Part shown: one piece after another, positions 52,180 through 60,059 of the stretch
How the letters are laid out: the number at the start of each line of letters is the position of its first letter
Position numbering within the stretch: the stretch's first letter is position 1
Origin: Bacillaceae bacterium
GTDB taxonomy: Bacteria; Bacillota; Bacilli; JACDOE01
Direction: 5' to 3'
Assembly: GCA_017656255.1 (NCBI GenBank)
Contig: JACDOE010000001.1
Location: 1 to 64,000 of the forward strand
DNA: 64,000 nt
Program-made: the position numbers and the translations under genes
Notes under the pieces: generated by a model
The model's database searches: none
Told to the model about the DNA's origin: nothing
What the model saw: only the letters and a program-made list of their open reading frames with translations

Positions 52180-52332
52180 AGGAATATTTCGAATATACAT
52201 TCGAAACATTCCTGGCACATACGGCCGTAGGCTAAGCTCCCCCTATGAATTACGGCCGCTTTGCTCTTTATCATGACATGACCACTTTGTTGAACGGATT
52301 TTTTGCCCTGTACGTCAGGGCGCTTTTTTTTT
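52180..52332 (+). ncRNA. Candidate small structured RNA
   Basis: Between a promoter and an intrinsic terminator lies about 150 nt without an ORF. It contains a 13-bp hairpin with one mismatch (ggaatatttcgaa, 52181-52193, with ttcgaaacattcc, 52200-52212). A second hairpin has ggccg/cggcc arms (about 52224-52257). The final hairpin, gccctg-tacgt-cagggc (52305-52321), is followed by nine T residues. The alternative is a leader for the aminopropyltransferase gene at 52429, but that gene seems to have its own -10 box (TATAAT, 52385-52390). I recognise no known RNA family. Confidence 0.5.
52305..52332 (+). terminator. Intrinsic terminator of the orphan unit
   Basis: A 6-bp GC-rich stem (52305-52310 with 52316-52321), loop tacgt, and a run of nine T residues (52324-52332). 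Confidence 0.85.
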
Positions 52333-52428
52333 GCCCTGATATGAATGTATGAGGATCTCTCTAAAAATATGTGAGGGCTTCAGGTATAATGGAAAAGGAA
52401 ATTGAAAAAAAGTCTGGGGGAATACAGG

Positions 52429-54048
52429 TTGTCCACGCACGAATCCGAAACGGATGATCAAAGCAAAATCAAACAGGCGAATAAAATATACTGGGCGAGC
52501 GGGATTGTATCCATATGCGGTATTATTTTTGAAATTCTGCTGGGAGCGGCCGGCAGTTATGTGCTCGGTGACAGTGTCAAACAGTATGCGTTTATCATCG
52601 GCCTCTTTTTAACGGGAATGGGAATCGGGGCTGCGATCAGTGAGAAGGTATCGCGACAGCTGATCTCCTTTTTTATTTTGATCGAACTGGGTATCGGGCT
52701 GATCGGGGGATTTTCGATTCTGGCGCTGTTTGCCGTAATGGCTTATCTGGATCCGGGAATGGAAGCCTTTTATTTATATAGCATCACGCTGTTGATCGGC
52801 GGCCTGACCGGACTGGAACTGCCCCTTTTGATCCGCAAAGCCACGGAAATCGGGGTGCGTTTGAATCGCAGCGCTGCCCGCGTTCTCTTTTCCGATTATG
52901 CCGGTAGTTTGATCGGTTCCGTCCTGTTTGCCCTTTATTTGCGGCACAGTCTGGGACTGGTGAAAACCGCCTTCGTGGTGGCGCTCGTTAACGTCTTGAT
53001 AGCGTTGTGGATGCTCTATACGTTTCGTGATGAACTTCTCCGCAAAAAAAGTTTGCTGGCTGCGGGGATACTGGCTTTTGTCCTGCTTTTCGGGGGAATC
53101 TTTACGGGTGAACAGTTGGTGTACTCCTTTGAACAAAAATTGTATCGGGATCCGGTCCTCGACATTGTCAAAACACCGTATCAGAAAATCGTGATCACGC
53201 GCAATCAGGATGATATCCGCATGTTTTTGAATGGGAACCTGCAGTTTTCCAGTTCGGATGAATACCGTTATCACGAAACGCTGGTGCATCCTGCCATGTC
53301 ACTGGCTGAAAAAAGGGAACATATCCTGGTTCTCGGAGGAGGGGACGGGCTGGCTGCCCGCGAACTTTTAAAATACCCGGAGGTTGAAACCATCACGGTG
53401 GTTGATCTGGACCGGGAACTGGTGGAGTACGTCAAACATTCACAGCTTATCTCTCAATTAAACAAACATTCGCTTGAGCATGAGAAAGTTCATGTGGTTC
53501 ATGCGGATGCCTTTCAATTTCTGCGAAATCACAAGCAGTCCCTTTATGATGTGATTATTGCTGATCTGCCGGATCCCAACAATGAAGGGTTGAACAAATT
53601 ATACACCCGTGAATTTTACGGGTTGATTCAGGGAAGGTTGATGCCGGGCGGCGTATTTGTGACACAGGCCACCAGCCCCCTTTTTGCCCGTGAAGCCTAC
53701 TGGACGATCAGTCATACCATGGCTTCCGCCGGTTTCAGAGTGGCCCATTTCCACACGGACATTCCCTCCTTCGGGGACTGGGGCTTTGTGATGGGATTCC
53801 ATCCGAAGGACACACGGTATGACGGGATGGGAACTGATGCATTCCGGTCGACCGTCATCTCTGGCATTCAACTGGAGGTACCTACCCGTTATCTAAAAGA
53901 ATCGGTGATACCGGGGCTGTTTGCCTTCGGTAAAGATGCGGATCAGAATATCATCGACCAGGACGGGAAAAAGATAAGTCTACAGGTGAATACACTTCAT
54001 CATCCCGTTCTGCTGCGAATTTATGAACAAGCCTGGCGATATTATTAA
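52429..54048 (+). CDS. Membrane-anchored polyamine aminopropyltransferase (spermidine synthase-like)
   Basis: The roughly 539-residue protein fuses an N-terminal domain of about seven transmembrane helices (residues about 15-215) to a spermidine-synthase domain. The latter shows GGGDGLAAREL (dcSAM-binding), TVVDLDRELVEYV and the catalytic-loop DLPDPNNEGLNKLYTREFY. It would transfer an aminopropyl group to a diamine at the membrane. GGGGG lies nine bases before TTG 52429; TTG 52402 has no proper site and lies too close to the probable start point. Related genes occur in PspA/DUF350 clusters like the one immediately upstream. Confidence 0.85.
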   Translation: MSTHESETDDQSKIKQANKIYWASGIVSICGIIFEILLGAAGSYVLGDSVKQYAFIIGLFLTGMGIGAAISEKVSRQLISFFILIELGIGLIGGFSILALFAVMAYLDPGMEAFYLYSITLLIGGLTGLELPLLIRKATEIGVRLNRSAARVLFSDYAGSLIGSVLFALYLRHSLGLVKTAFVVALVNVLIALWMLYTFRDELLRKKSLLAAGILAFVLLFGGIFTGEQLVYSFEQKLYRDPVLDIVKTPYQKIVITRNQDDIRMFLNGNLQFSSSDEYRYHETLVHPAMSLAEKREHILVLGGGDGLAARELLKYPEVETITVVDLDRELVEYVKHSQLISQLNKHSLEHEKVHVVHADAFQFLRNHKQSLYDVIIADLPDPNNEGLNKLYTREFYGLIQGRLMPGGVFVTQATSPLFAREAYWTISHTMASAGFRVAHFHTDIPSFGDWGFVMGFHPKDTRYDGMGTDAFRSTVISGIQLEVPTRYLKESVIPGLFAFGKDADQNIIDQDGKKISLQVNTLHHPVLLRIYEQAWRYY

Positions 54049-54141
54049 ACGGTCGGTTTTCCCGGAGCCTTTGTTTTTGATTTGAATCAAACAGGTACGA
54101 TATAGTAAAAATAGAACCGAGTAAAGCGAGGTGAATCTCAA

Positions 54142-54489
54142 ATGGCAGATGAAGAAGTGATGAAGCAAATCGATACGGAAGGAAACATTGATGATGATTT
54201 GAAGAGACGAATGGTGGAGGCCCTTGAGGATGTCGTGGACCCTGAACTGGGGGTCGATATCGTCAACCTGGGGCTGGTTTATAAACTGGGCATGGACAAT
54301 GGGAAAGCGACCGTCACCATGACACTGACGGCCATGGGATGCCCCCTTGCCGGCCAGATTACAACCCTGGTCAAGCAGGCGATGCAACAGGTGGAAGAGG
54401 TTGATGATGCTGAAGTGGACATTGTCTGGAACCCGCCGTGGTCCAAAGAGAGAATGTCCCGCTATGCCCGGATTGCACTGGGCATGTAA
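54142..54489 (+). CDS. MIP18/DUF59 family Fe-S assembly factor (SufT-like)
   Basis: The 115-residue protein matches the DUF59/MIP18 family (YitW/PaaD/SufT type): MVEALEDVVDPELGVDIVNLGLVY, the TAMGCPLAGQI segment with the conserved Cys, and VDIVWNPPWSKERMS near the C-terminus. Such proteins assist iron-sulfur cluster maturation. The first 20 residues are an extra polar extension. It has its own ribosome site (AGCGAGGTG) and terminator, and neighbours feoAB. Confidence 0.87.
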   Translation: MADEEVMKQIDTEGNIDDDLKRRMVEALEDVVDPELGVDIVNLGLVYKLGMDNGKATVTMTLTAMGCPLAGQITTLVKQAMQQVEEVDDAEVDIVWNPPWSKERMSRYARIALGM

Positions 54490-54507
54490 GTAAAAAAATA
54501 TTGTCAC

Positions 54508-54538
54508 AACTCCGTTCCGTTGAGGGACGGAGTTTTTG
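54508..54538 (+). terminator. Terminator after the MIP18-family gene
   Basis: An 8-bp stem (54508-54515 with 54527-54534), extendable by partial pairing inside, is followed by TTTTT. Confidence 0.75.
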
Positions 54539-54594
54539 TATGCAGACCGTTCTCATTTTTTATATCGAAAAAATTCGAAGAATACCTTTACAAT

Positions 54595-54609
54595 TGAAAA
54601 TCATTCTCA
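54595..54609. promoter_or_regulatory. Fur box upstream of feoAB
   Basis: TGAAAATCATTCTCA matches the 7-1-7 Fur consensus (TGATAATNATTATCA) at 13 of 14 or so defined positions, differing at two bases. It lies 76 bases before feoA, over the spacer of a possible promoter (TTTACA 54587-54592, 17-bp spacer, TAAACT 54610-54615). Iron-replete Fur would block transcription. Confidence 0.7.
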
Positions 54610-54684
54610 TAAACTGAAAGTAGGCGTTTTTCGACAATTATCACGTCAAATCATCCGTTTCATATAGAAAAAAGGTGAAAAATT

Positions 54685-54915
54685 ATGCAGCTAGGTCATG
54701 TTAGAGTCGGAACAACCTGTACGATTAAAGATTATTCAAAAACCCACCATCTCGTTCGCCGGAGACTATTGGATCTGGGATTGAAAGAGGGATCCCGGGT
54801 TAGAATCTATCAAAAAATGCCTTTTGGCGGCCCTGTTGTGATTCAGGGAGCCGGACAATTCGTCGGAATTCGGTATGCCGATGCCGGAACGATCGAAGTT
54901 GAAGGATGTTCGTGA
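54685..54915 (+). CDS. feoA: Ferrous iron transport protein FeoA
   Basis: The 76-residue SH3-like protein matches FeoA: LGHVRVGTTCTIKDYSKTHH, RRRLLDLGLKEGSRVRIYQK and a final strand RYADAGTIEVEG. FeoA is a small cytoplasmic partner of the FeoB Fe(II) transporter. The start follows AAAGGTG. Its TGA stop is one base before the feoB ATG. A Fur box lies upstream. Confidence 0.9.
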   Translation: MQLGHVRVGTTCTIKDYSKTHHLVRRRLLDLGLKEGSRVRIYQKMPFGGPVVIQGAGQFVGIRYADAGTIEVEGCS

Positions 54916-54916
54916 T

Positions 54917-56923
54917 ATGACTCAGGATCAACAACCAATTGTGGTGTTAACCGGTAATCCGAATACCGGAAAAACGTCTCTGTTTAATGAACTGACGGAT
55001 CAGTATGAATATATCGGCAACTGGTCCGGGGTCACGGTAGAGAAAAAAACGGGGATGTTTCGCCGCAACCCCGGGACTCTGGTGGATTTACCGGGGGTCT
55101 ATTCCCTCAACCCCATCTCCAGAGACGAAAGTGTGGTCTCCCGTTTTTTACTGGAGGAACCCTACTCGACGATACTTAATATCGTGGACGGGTCGCAGCT
55201 GGCCCGGAATCTGTACCTGACGGTACAATTGCTGGAGCTTGATAAACCGTTGCTTCTGGCCATCAATATGATCGATGTCGCGGAAAAGCAGGGCATTCAG
55301 ATCGATTACCGCAAACTGGAGGAAAAACTGGGGGTTCCGCTGGTGCCGATCGTGGCGCGTGAGGGAAAAGGAACGGAGGAACTGGAACAGACCCTGTTTC
55401 AGTTTACTCATGAATCAGCCCCCGATGCCTCCTTTTCGCTTCGTTATCCGAAACTGGAGGCCTGTATTGAGGAGATCGTCCGGATGCTGCCGGATCTCAG
55501 GGTTTCAAAAAGATGGGCGGCGATTCAATATTTGGAAGGCAATACGGAAGTGGCGCAGTTTCTCCATCGTGTGGCAGATCCTCAACATCTTGAGACTGGT
55601 AAAAGGAAAGCACAAGAAGCCGTTTCCGGCAGTGTGGAGACATACATTCGGAATATCCGTGATGCCTATATTGATGACCTCCTTGCCGAAGTGGTGATCC
55701 GACGCTCACCCGGTCCATCTGTGACAGGGTCGCTGGATCGTTTTCTGCTACACCCTGTCTGGAATATTCCCGTGTTTCTCGGTGTCATGTATTTGATTTT
55801 TAAATTTACGTTTGACTGGATCGGAGGACCTTTATCCGATCTGCTGGATAGTCGGGTGTTCGTACCGCTGGCCGGATGGATGGAAGCGTTACTCACGCTG
55901 ATTGGGGCGGCTCCGTTCATTCGTGATTTGATTCTGGAAGGGATCATCCCCGGTGTGGGTGGTGTCCTGGTGTTTGTGCCGCAGATTTTTACGCTTTTCT
56001 TTTTTATCACCCTTCTTGAAGATTCCGGCTACATGACTCGAATTGCGGTGATTGTGGACAGGCTTCTGGAAAAAGTGGGGTTGAACGGAAAATCAATTAT
56101 ACCCATGATCATCGGTTTCGGGTGTAATGTCCCGGCTGTGATGGCGGCCAGGACCATAGAAAATCCGAAAGAGCGCATGATTACGATCCTGATTACGCCG
56201 TTGATGTCCTGTTCGGCACGGCTCCCTGTCTATACGCTGTTTGCCGGAGCCTTTTTTGCCGAACATCAGGCAACGGTTGTGTTTTCGCTCTATATTCTGG
56301 GGATCCTGGCGGCTCTGGTTCTGGCCAGACTCTTTTCCGCGACGCTGTTCAGGCAGGACGATTCGGTATTTGTAGCCGATATTCCACCGTACCGGGTGCC
56401 GCATTTTAAGACATTATGGCGCAGTACCTGGGAAAAGGGAAAGGGATTTGTGTATAAAGCGGGGACGTTTATTTTTGCCGGAGCGGTCGTGATCTGGCTG
56501 TTGACTTATGCCGGACCGGGCGGCATTGATGTGGACATTCAGGATAGTTTTCTGGCCTGGATTGGTCAATCCTTTGCGTTCTTGTTTATCCCGCTTGGTT
56601 TCGGAACCTGGGAATCGGCTGCTTCCCTGATGACCGGTTTTCTGGCAAAAGAGGTGGTGGTGTCCACCATGAACATTATTTATGCGACACCGGATCTTGG
56701 ATCACTGAAAGGGTTGATTGCAACCCGGTTTACTCCCCTTCAGGCTTACAGCTTCATGGTATTTGTCCTGTTTTATGTCCCGTGCGTGGCAACAGCGGCG
56801 GTCATGAAACACGAGACCGGTTCGAATAAATGGATGTGGTTTGCAATTGCTTATTCTTTCCTGCTGGCTTATCTTCTTTCTCTTCTGGTGTATCAGGGCG
56901 GAAGGTTCTTGTTTAACTTATAG
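54917..56923 (+). CDS. feoB: Ferrous iron transporter FeoB
   Basis: The 668-residue protein has an N-terminal G domain (G1 GNPNTGKTS 13-21; G3 DLPGVYSL about 53-60; G4 NMID) and a helical GDI domain. About eight or more transmembrane helices follow, with two Gate motifs (IIGFGCNVPAVMAART and the later FYVPCVATAAV, each with a conserved Cys). It imports Fe(II). The ATG at 54917 follows GAAGGA; the frame open from 54875 overlaps feoA. A Cys-rich accessory gene follows. Confidence 0.94.
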   Translation: MTQDQQPIVVLTGNPNTGKTSLFNELTDQYEYIGNWSGVTVEKKTGMFRRNPGTLVDLPGVYSLNPISRDESVVSRFLLEEPYSTILNIVDGSQLARNLYLTVQLLELDKPLLLAINMIDVAEKQGIQIDYRKLEEKLGVPLVPIVAREGKGTEELEQTLFQFTHESAPDASFSLRYPKLEACIEEIVRMLPDLRVSKRWAAIQYLEGNTEVAQFLHRVADPQHLETGKRKAQEAVSGSVETYIRNIRDAYIDDLLAEVVIRRSPGPSVTGSLDRFLLHPVWNIPVFLGVMYLIFKFTFDWIGGPLSDLLDSRVFVPLAGWMEALLTLIGAAPFIRDLILEGIIPGVGGVLVFVPQIFTLFFFITLLEDSGYMTRIAVIVDRLLEKVGLNGKSIIPMIIGFGCNVPAVMAARTIENPKERMITILITPLMSCSARLPVYTLFAGAFFAEHQATVVFSLYILGILAALVLARLFSATLFRQDDSVFVADIPPYRVPHFKTLWRSTWEKGKGFVYKAGTFIFAGAVVIWLLTYAGPGGIDVDIQDSFLAWIGQSFAFLFIPLGFGTWESAASLMTGFLAKEVVVSTMNIIYATPDLGSLKGLIATRFTPLQAYSFMVFVLFYVPCVATAAVMKHETGSNKWMWFAIAYSFLLAYLLSLLVYQGGRFLFNL

Positions 56924-56940
56924 ACATGGAGAGGGTCATA

Positions 56941-57135
56941 ATGAGTCTACTCGTTAATTTGCTGGTCGGAGCAGCCGTTTTCGCCTATGCTTTTTACCAT
57001 TTGTACCGCTTTGTTCAACAGGGAGCGAAAGCTAAATGCCGGCACTGCGGATTAAAGGAATCATGCAGCACAAAGACCTGTTCACTGGATGGGGAAGCCT
57101 CGCAGCGGGATGATTCTTCCGGTGGCAAGAAATAA
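56941..57135 (+). CDS. FeoB-associated Cys-rich membrane protein
   Basis: The 64-residue protein has one transmembrane helix (about 2-22) and a cytoplasmic tail with four Cys in CRHCGLKESCSTKTC. It matches the small accessory protein often encoded after feoB and thought to assist FeoB assembly or iron handling. It lies 17 bases after the feoB stop with a GGAGAGGG site and is surely co-transcribed. Confidence 0.85.
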   Translation: MSLLVNLLVGAAVFAYAFYHLYRFVQQGAKAKCRHCGLKESCSTKTCSLDGEASQRDDSSGGKK

Positions 57136-57205
57136 GTGTAATGTGTATAATGAAGTTGCTTGCCTTATCCTTTTTATCCGGTTTTAAAAACGGAGGTCTT
57201 GCAAA

Positions 57206-57295
57206 ATGGTTTACGAAAGGCTTGCCAGAATATTAACCGTCGTCTCACTTGTTTTTGTCGTCGGAGGCATTTTATACTGGATTTTTAATGCTTAA
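57206..57295 (+). CDS. 29-residue single-helix membrane peptide
   Basis: ATG 57206 to TAA 57295 encodes MVYERLARILTVVSLVFVVG followed by GILYWIFNA, a basic/aromatic start and one transmembrane helix. A GGAGG site (57192-57196) lies nine bases upstream. It fits between the feo operon and the nucleotide-sugar dehydrogenase gene, 20 bases before the latter's ATG. The good ribosome site and helix composition support a real small protein. The function is unknown. Confidence 0.55.
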   Translation: MVYERLARILTVVSLVFVVGGILYWIFNA

Positions 57296-57315
57296 GATAC
57301 TGGAGAGGAGAAACG

Positions 57316-58611
57316 ATGAATCAACAGTTAAACATCGCGGTCATTGGCCTGGGGTTTATCGGCCTGCCCCTTTCCCTCAGTTATGCGATGAAGGGGGCCC
57401 GCGTTACAGGTGTCGATGTCCTGGACGGACTGGTTGAAGATATCAATAATGGTAAAACGCATCTGATCGAAAATTATCAAGGGAAAACACTGCCCGAGTT
57501 ATTGAAAGAACAGCTGGATGCCGGGCGTTTCCGGGCTACCACGGATTATGAGGAAGCCGCATCCCGGGCAGATACTTACTTTATTACGGTGGGAATCCCG
57601 GTGCGTAACGGGGATCCCGATCACGGACATCTGGAATCGGCCTGCCAATCCCTGGCGAAAGTTTTAAAGAAGGGGGATACCGTGATCGTCCGGAGTACGG
57701 TTGTCCCGGGAACCACCCGAGAATTGGTGCAGCCCATTCTGGAAAAAAGCGGACTTCGCGCCGGCGAAGATTTTTATCTGGCTTATTCATCAGAACGAAT
57801 CGCCGAGGGACGTGCATTTGAAGAATCTATCTCCATGCCGCTGGCGGTAGGCGGTGTCAATCAGGCCAGTGCGGAGAAAGCGAAACAGATTCTGTCCTTT
57901 GTCACCGAGGCCGAGATACATATCACGGATATGCTGGTGGTGGAGACGGCCAAGGTGATTGAAAATATCCAGCGTGATGTCAACATTGCCATGGTACAGG
58001 AATTTGCCCGTTTTGCTGAAAAAGCGGGGATAGATACGTTTGAGCTGATCCGCATTGCCAATACCCATAAGCGGGTCAACTTGCTGGTTCCGGGTCCCGG
58101 GGTCGGTGGATACTGCCTGCCCAATGCGCTTTACTACCTGCAACCTAAAGCAAGGGAACTGGGTGTGAAGATCGATCTGCTGGAAACGGCCCGGGCGATT
58201 AATGACAGTGTTCCGAAAGTTCTGGCGCAGATGACGGCAGACGCACTGAACAGCAAAGGAAAACAGATGGAACAGGTGAAGGTGGCGGTCCTGGGGCTGG
58301 CCATGAAGGACTTTTCCAGTGATGACCGGGTGAGTCCGCCGCATCATCTGGTGGCAGAACTTGAAAAACGGGGAGCGCAGGTGAAAGCGTATGATCCGGA
58401 GGTTCCCCATGCCTATCCGTATAAAGTAAACAGCCTGCAGGAAGCCATCCAGGGGGCGGATGCCCTGCTTTATGTCACGGCCCAGGAAGAATTTCTGGAA
58501 CTGGACTGGGATCATGTCCTGGAACAGATGGCATCTGATCCACTGTTGCTGGATACCCGCAACCGGATTCCGTCCCGGTTGAAAGAGAAGGCGACGTTGA
58601 TTCGGATCTAG
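57316..58611 (+). CDS. Nucleotide-sugar dehydrogenase (WecC-like)
   Basis: The 431-residue protein matches the UDP-glucose/UDP-ManNAc dehydrogenase family: GLGFIGLPLSLSYAMKGARV then TGVDV (NAD fold), a central helix with ETAKVIENIQRDVNIAMVQEFA, and the catalytic Cys loop GPGVGGYCLPNALYYL. A C-terminal domain with LGLAMKDFSSDDRVSP follows. It oxidises a UDP-hexose to the uronic acid for surface polysaccharide synthesis. Tyr replaces the more common His before the catalytic Cys (GYC versus GHC). The CapK-like gene follows 24 bases later. Confidence 0.87.
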   Translation: MNQQLNIAVIGLGFIGLPLSLSYAMKGARVTGVDVLDGLVEDINNGKTHLIENYQGKTLPELLKEQLDAGRFRATTDYEEAASRADTYFITVGIPVRNGDPDHGHLESACQSLAKVLKKGDTVIVRSTVVPGTTRELVQPILEKSGLRAGEDFYLAYSSERIAEGRAFEESISMPLAVGGVNQASAEKAKQILSFVTEAEIHITDMLVVETAKVIENIQRDVNIAMVQEFARFAEKAGIDTFELIRIANTHKRVNLLVPGPGVGGYCLPNALYYLQPKARELGVKIDLLETARAINDSVPKVLAQMTADALNSKGKQMEQVKVAVLGLAMKDFSSDDRVSPPHHLVAELEKRGAQVKAYDPEVPHAYPYKVNSLQEAIQGADALLYVTAQEEFLELDWDHVLEQMASDPLLLDTRNRIPSRLKEKATLIRI

Positions 58612-58635
58612 AGGTTTTCGACAGGGGGAATTGTT

Positions 58636-59997
58636 TTGAATGCAACTTCTTTTTTCATTCGCCATGCCCTGTTTCCCGTGATGGAAAAAGTGAAAGGGAA
58701 TCGTATCCGTGCGTATCTCTCGGAACTGATGGCGTCCCAGTGGCATTCATCTGAACAGATCCAGGCGTACCGGATGGAAAAGTTAAAGAAACTGCTTCTC
58801 CATGCCGTGGAGCATGTCCCGGCTTATCATCCTTATCGGGAGCTTCGGCCGGCGATTGAGCAGAATCCGGCGGAGGCCCTGAAGCAGTTTCCGATCCTGA
58901 CCAAACAGGCTTTTCAGTCAAAGCATCAGGACTATATCAGTCAGGCTGTGAATCAGTCCGACCTTATTCAAAATCGGACCGGCGGATCAACCGGAGAGCC
59001 GGTTTCATTTTATATGGACCGCTATACGGTTGAACATTATGAGGCGGCTCGCTGGCGGGGACTTTCCTGGCATGGAATCCGGATCGGCGACCCCTCTGTG
59101 ATGATCTGGGGTTCGCCCATCGAATTAAGCCAACAGCAGCAAAAAAAATATGAGCTTAAAGAACGGTTTCTGAAAAACCGGATCATGATCCCTGCCTACG
59201 AACTAAGAAGTGAGAAACTTGACGAATATCTGGAACAGATGAATCGGTTTCGGCCGGATTATCTTTACGGGTATGCTTCGGCGCTTCATCTCCTGGCTAC
59301 CCTGGTCAAGAAATCGGGCAAACAGCTCTCTTTTCCATTAAAAGGGGTGGTTTCCACCGCCGAAACGCTGTTTGATCACCAGCGGGAAGAGATTCAGGAC
59401 GTGTTCGGATGTCCGGTCATCAATGAATACGGGGCGAGGGACGGCGGCATGATTGCCTATGAATGTCCGCAGGGTAGTATGCATATCCAGGCGGAAAACC
59501 TGTGGATCGAAGTGATCGATCTGCAAAGCAGACAGCCGGTAGACCCGGGGCAGGAGGGACTGATTCTGGTGACGGATCTCCATAATCTGGCGATGCCCCG
59601 GTTGCGTTATCAGATTGGCGATGTTGGAGCGTTAGGCAACCGGGCCTGTTCCTGCGGCAGGGGACTTCCCGTTCTCGAAAAAGTGGGAGGACGCGAAGAA
59701 GATATCTTCGTCGGGACAGACGGCCATTATATCCACGGGCACCTGTTCACCCACATTGCCCGAAATCTCAATGAAATTCAGCAATTTCAGGTGATTCAGC
59801 ACAAGCCGGATCAGATCACGTTGAAAATCGTGGTCTCGGATGGGGATCGTTCCCGGATGGACAGGGATGTCCGTACCTTCGTTGATCAGATCAAAGAAAA
59901 GGTGGGGAATCCGGAGGTTCACGTGGAGTATGTGTCTGAAATCCCGGTGTCTGCCTCGGGGAAAGTCAGGCCGGCCATTCGGGAATTTGCCCTTTAA
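58636..59997 (+). CDS. CapK/phenylacetate-CoA ligase-like adenylate-forming enzyme
   Basis: The 453-residue protein matches the phenylacetate-CoA ligase/CapK branch of adenylating enzymes: NRTGGSTGEPVSFYMD (P-loop), NEYGARDGGMIAYECPQG (core motif A5) and YQIGDVGALGNRACSCGRGLPVLEKVGGREEDI (A7/A8 region). CapK-type members occur in capsule loci, where they are thought to activate or transfer an acyl group to polysaccharide. The start is TTG after GGGGG. Its position after the dehydrogenase and opposite a polysaccharide polymerase supports a surface-glycan role. Confidence 0.83.
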   Translation: MNATSFFIRHALFPVMEKVKGNRIRAYLSELMASQWHSSEQIQAYRMEKLKKLLLHAVEHVPAYHPYRELRPAIEQNPAEALKQFPILTKQAFQSKHQDYISQAVNQSDLIQNRTGGSTGEPVSFYMDRYTVEHYEAARWRGLSWHGIRIGDPSVMIWGSPIELSQQQQKKYELKERFLKNRIMIPAYELRSEKLDEYLEQMNRFRPDYLYGYASALHLLATLVKKSGKQLSFPLKGVVSTAETLFDHQREEIQDVFGCPVINEYGARDGGMIAYECPQGSMHIQAENLWIEVIDLQSRQPVDPGQEGLILVTDLHNLAMPRLRYQIGDVGALGNRACSCGRGLPVLEKVGGREEDIFVGTDGHYIHGHLFTHIARNLNEIQQFQVIQHKPDQITLKIVVSDGDRSRMDRDVRTFVDQIKEKVGNPEVHVEYVSEIPVSASGKVRPAIREFAL

Positions 59998-60018
59998 ATG
60001 AGTGACGTGATATATGAA

Positions 60019-60055
60019 GAAGTTCCTGTCCGTTTTGAACAGGAACTTCTTTTTT
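60019..60055 (+). terminator. Strong terminator after the CapK-like gene
   Basis: A perfect 11-bp stem (60019-60029 with 60039-60049), a 9-base loop and six T residues. It lies five bases from the convergent lipoprotein gene end. Confidence 0.85.
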
Positions 60056-60059
60056 GATC

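Noticed and set aside
57790-58746. 318-codon frame antisense to the nucleotide-sugar dehydrogenase
   Set aside because: It is a His/Arg/Phe-rich shadow of a well-supported gene, with no recognisable domain.
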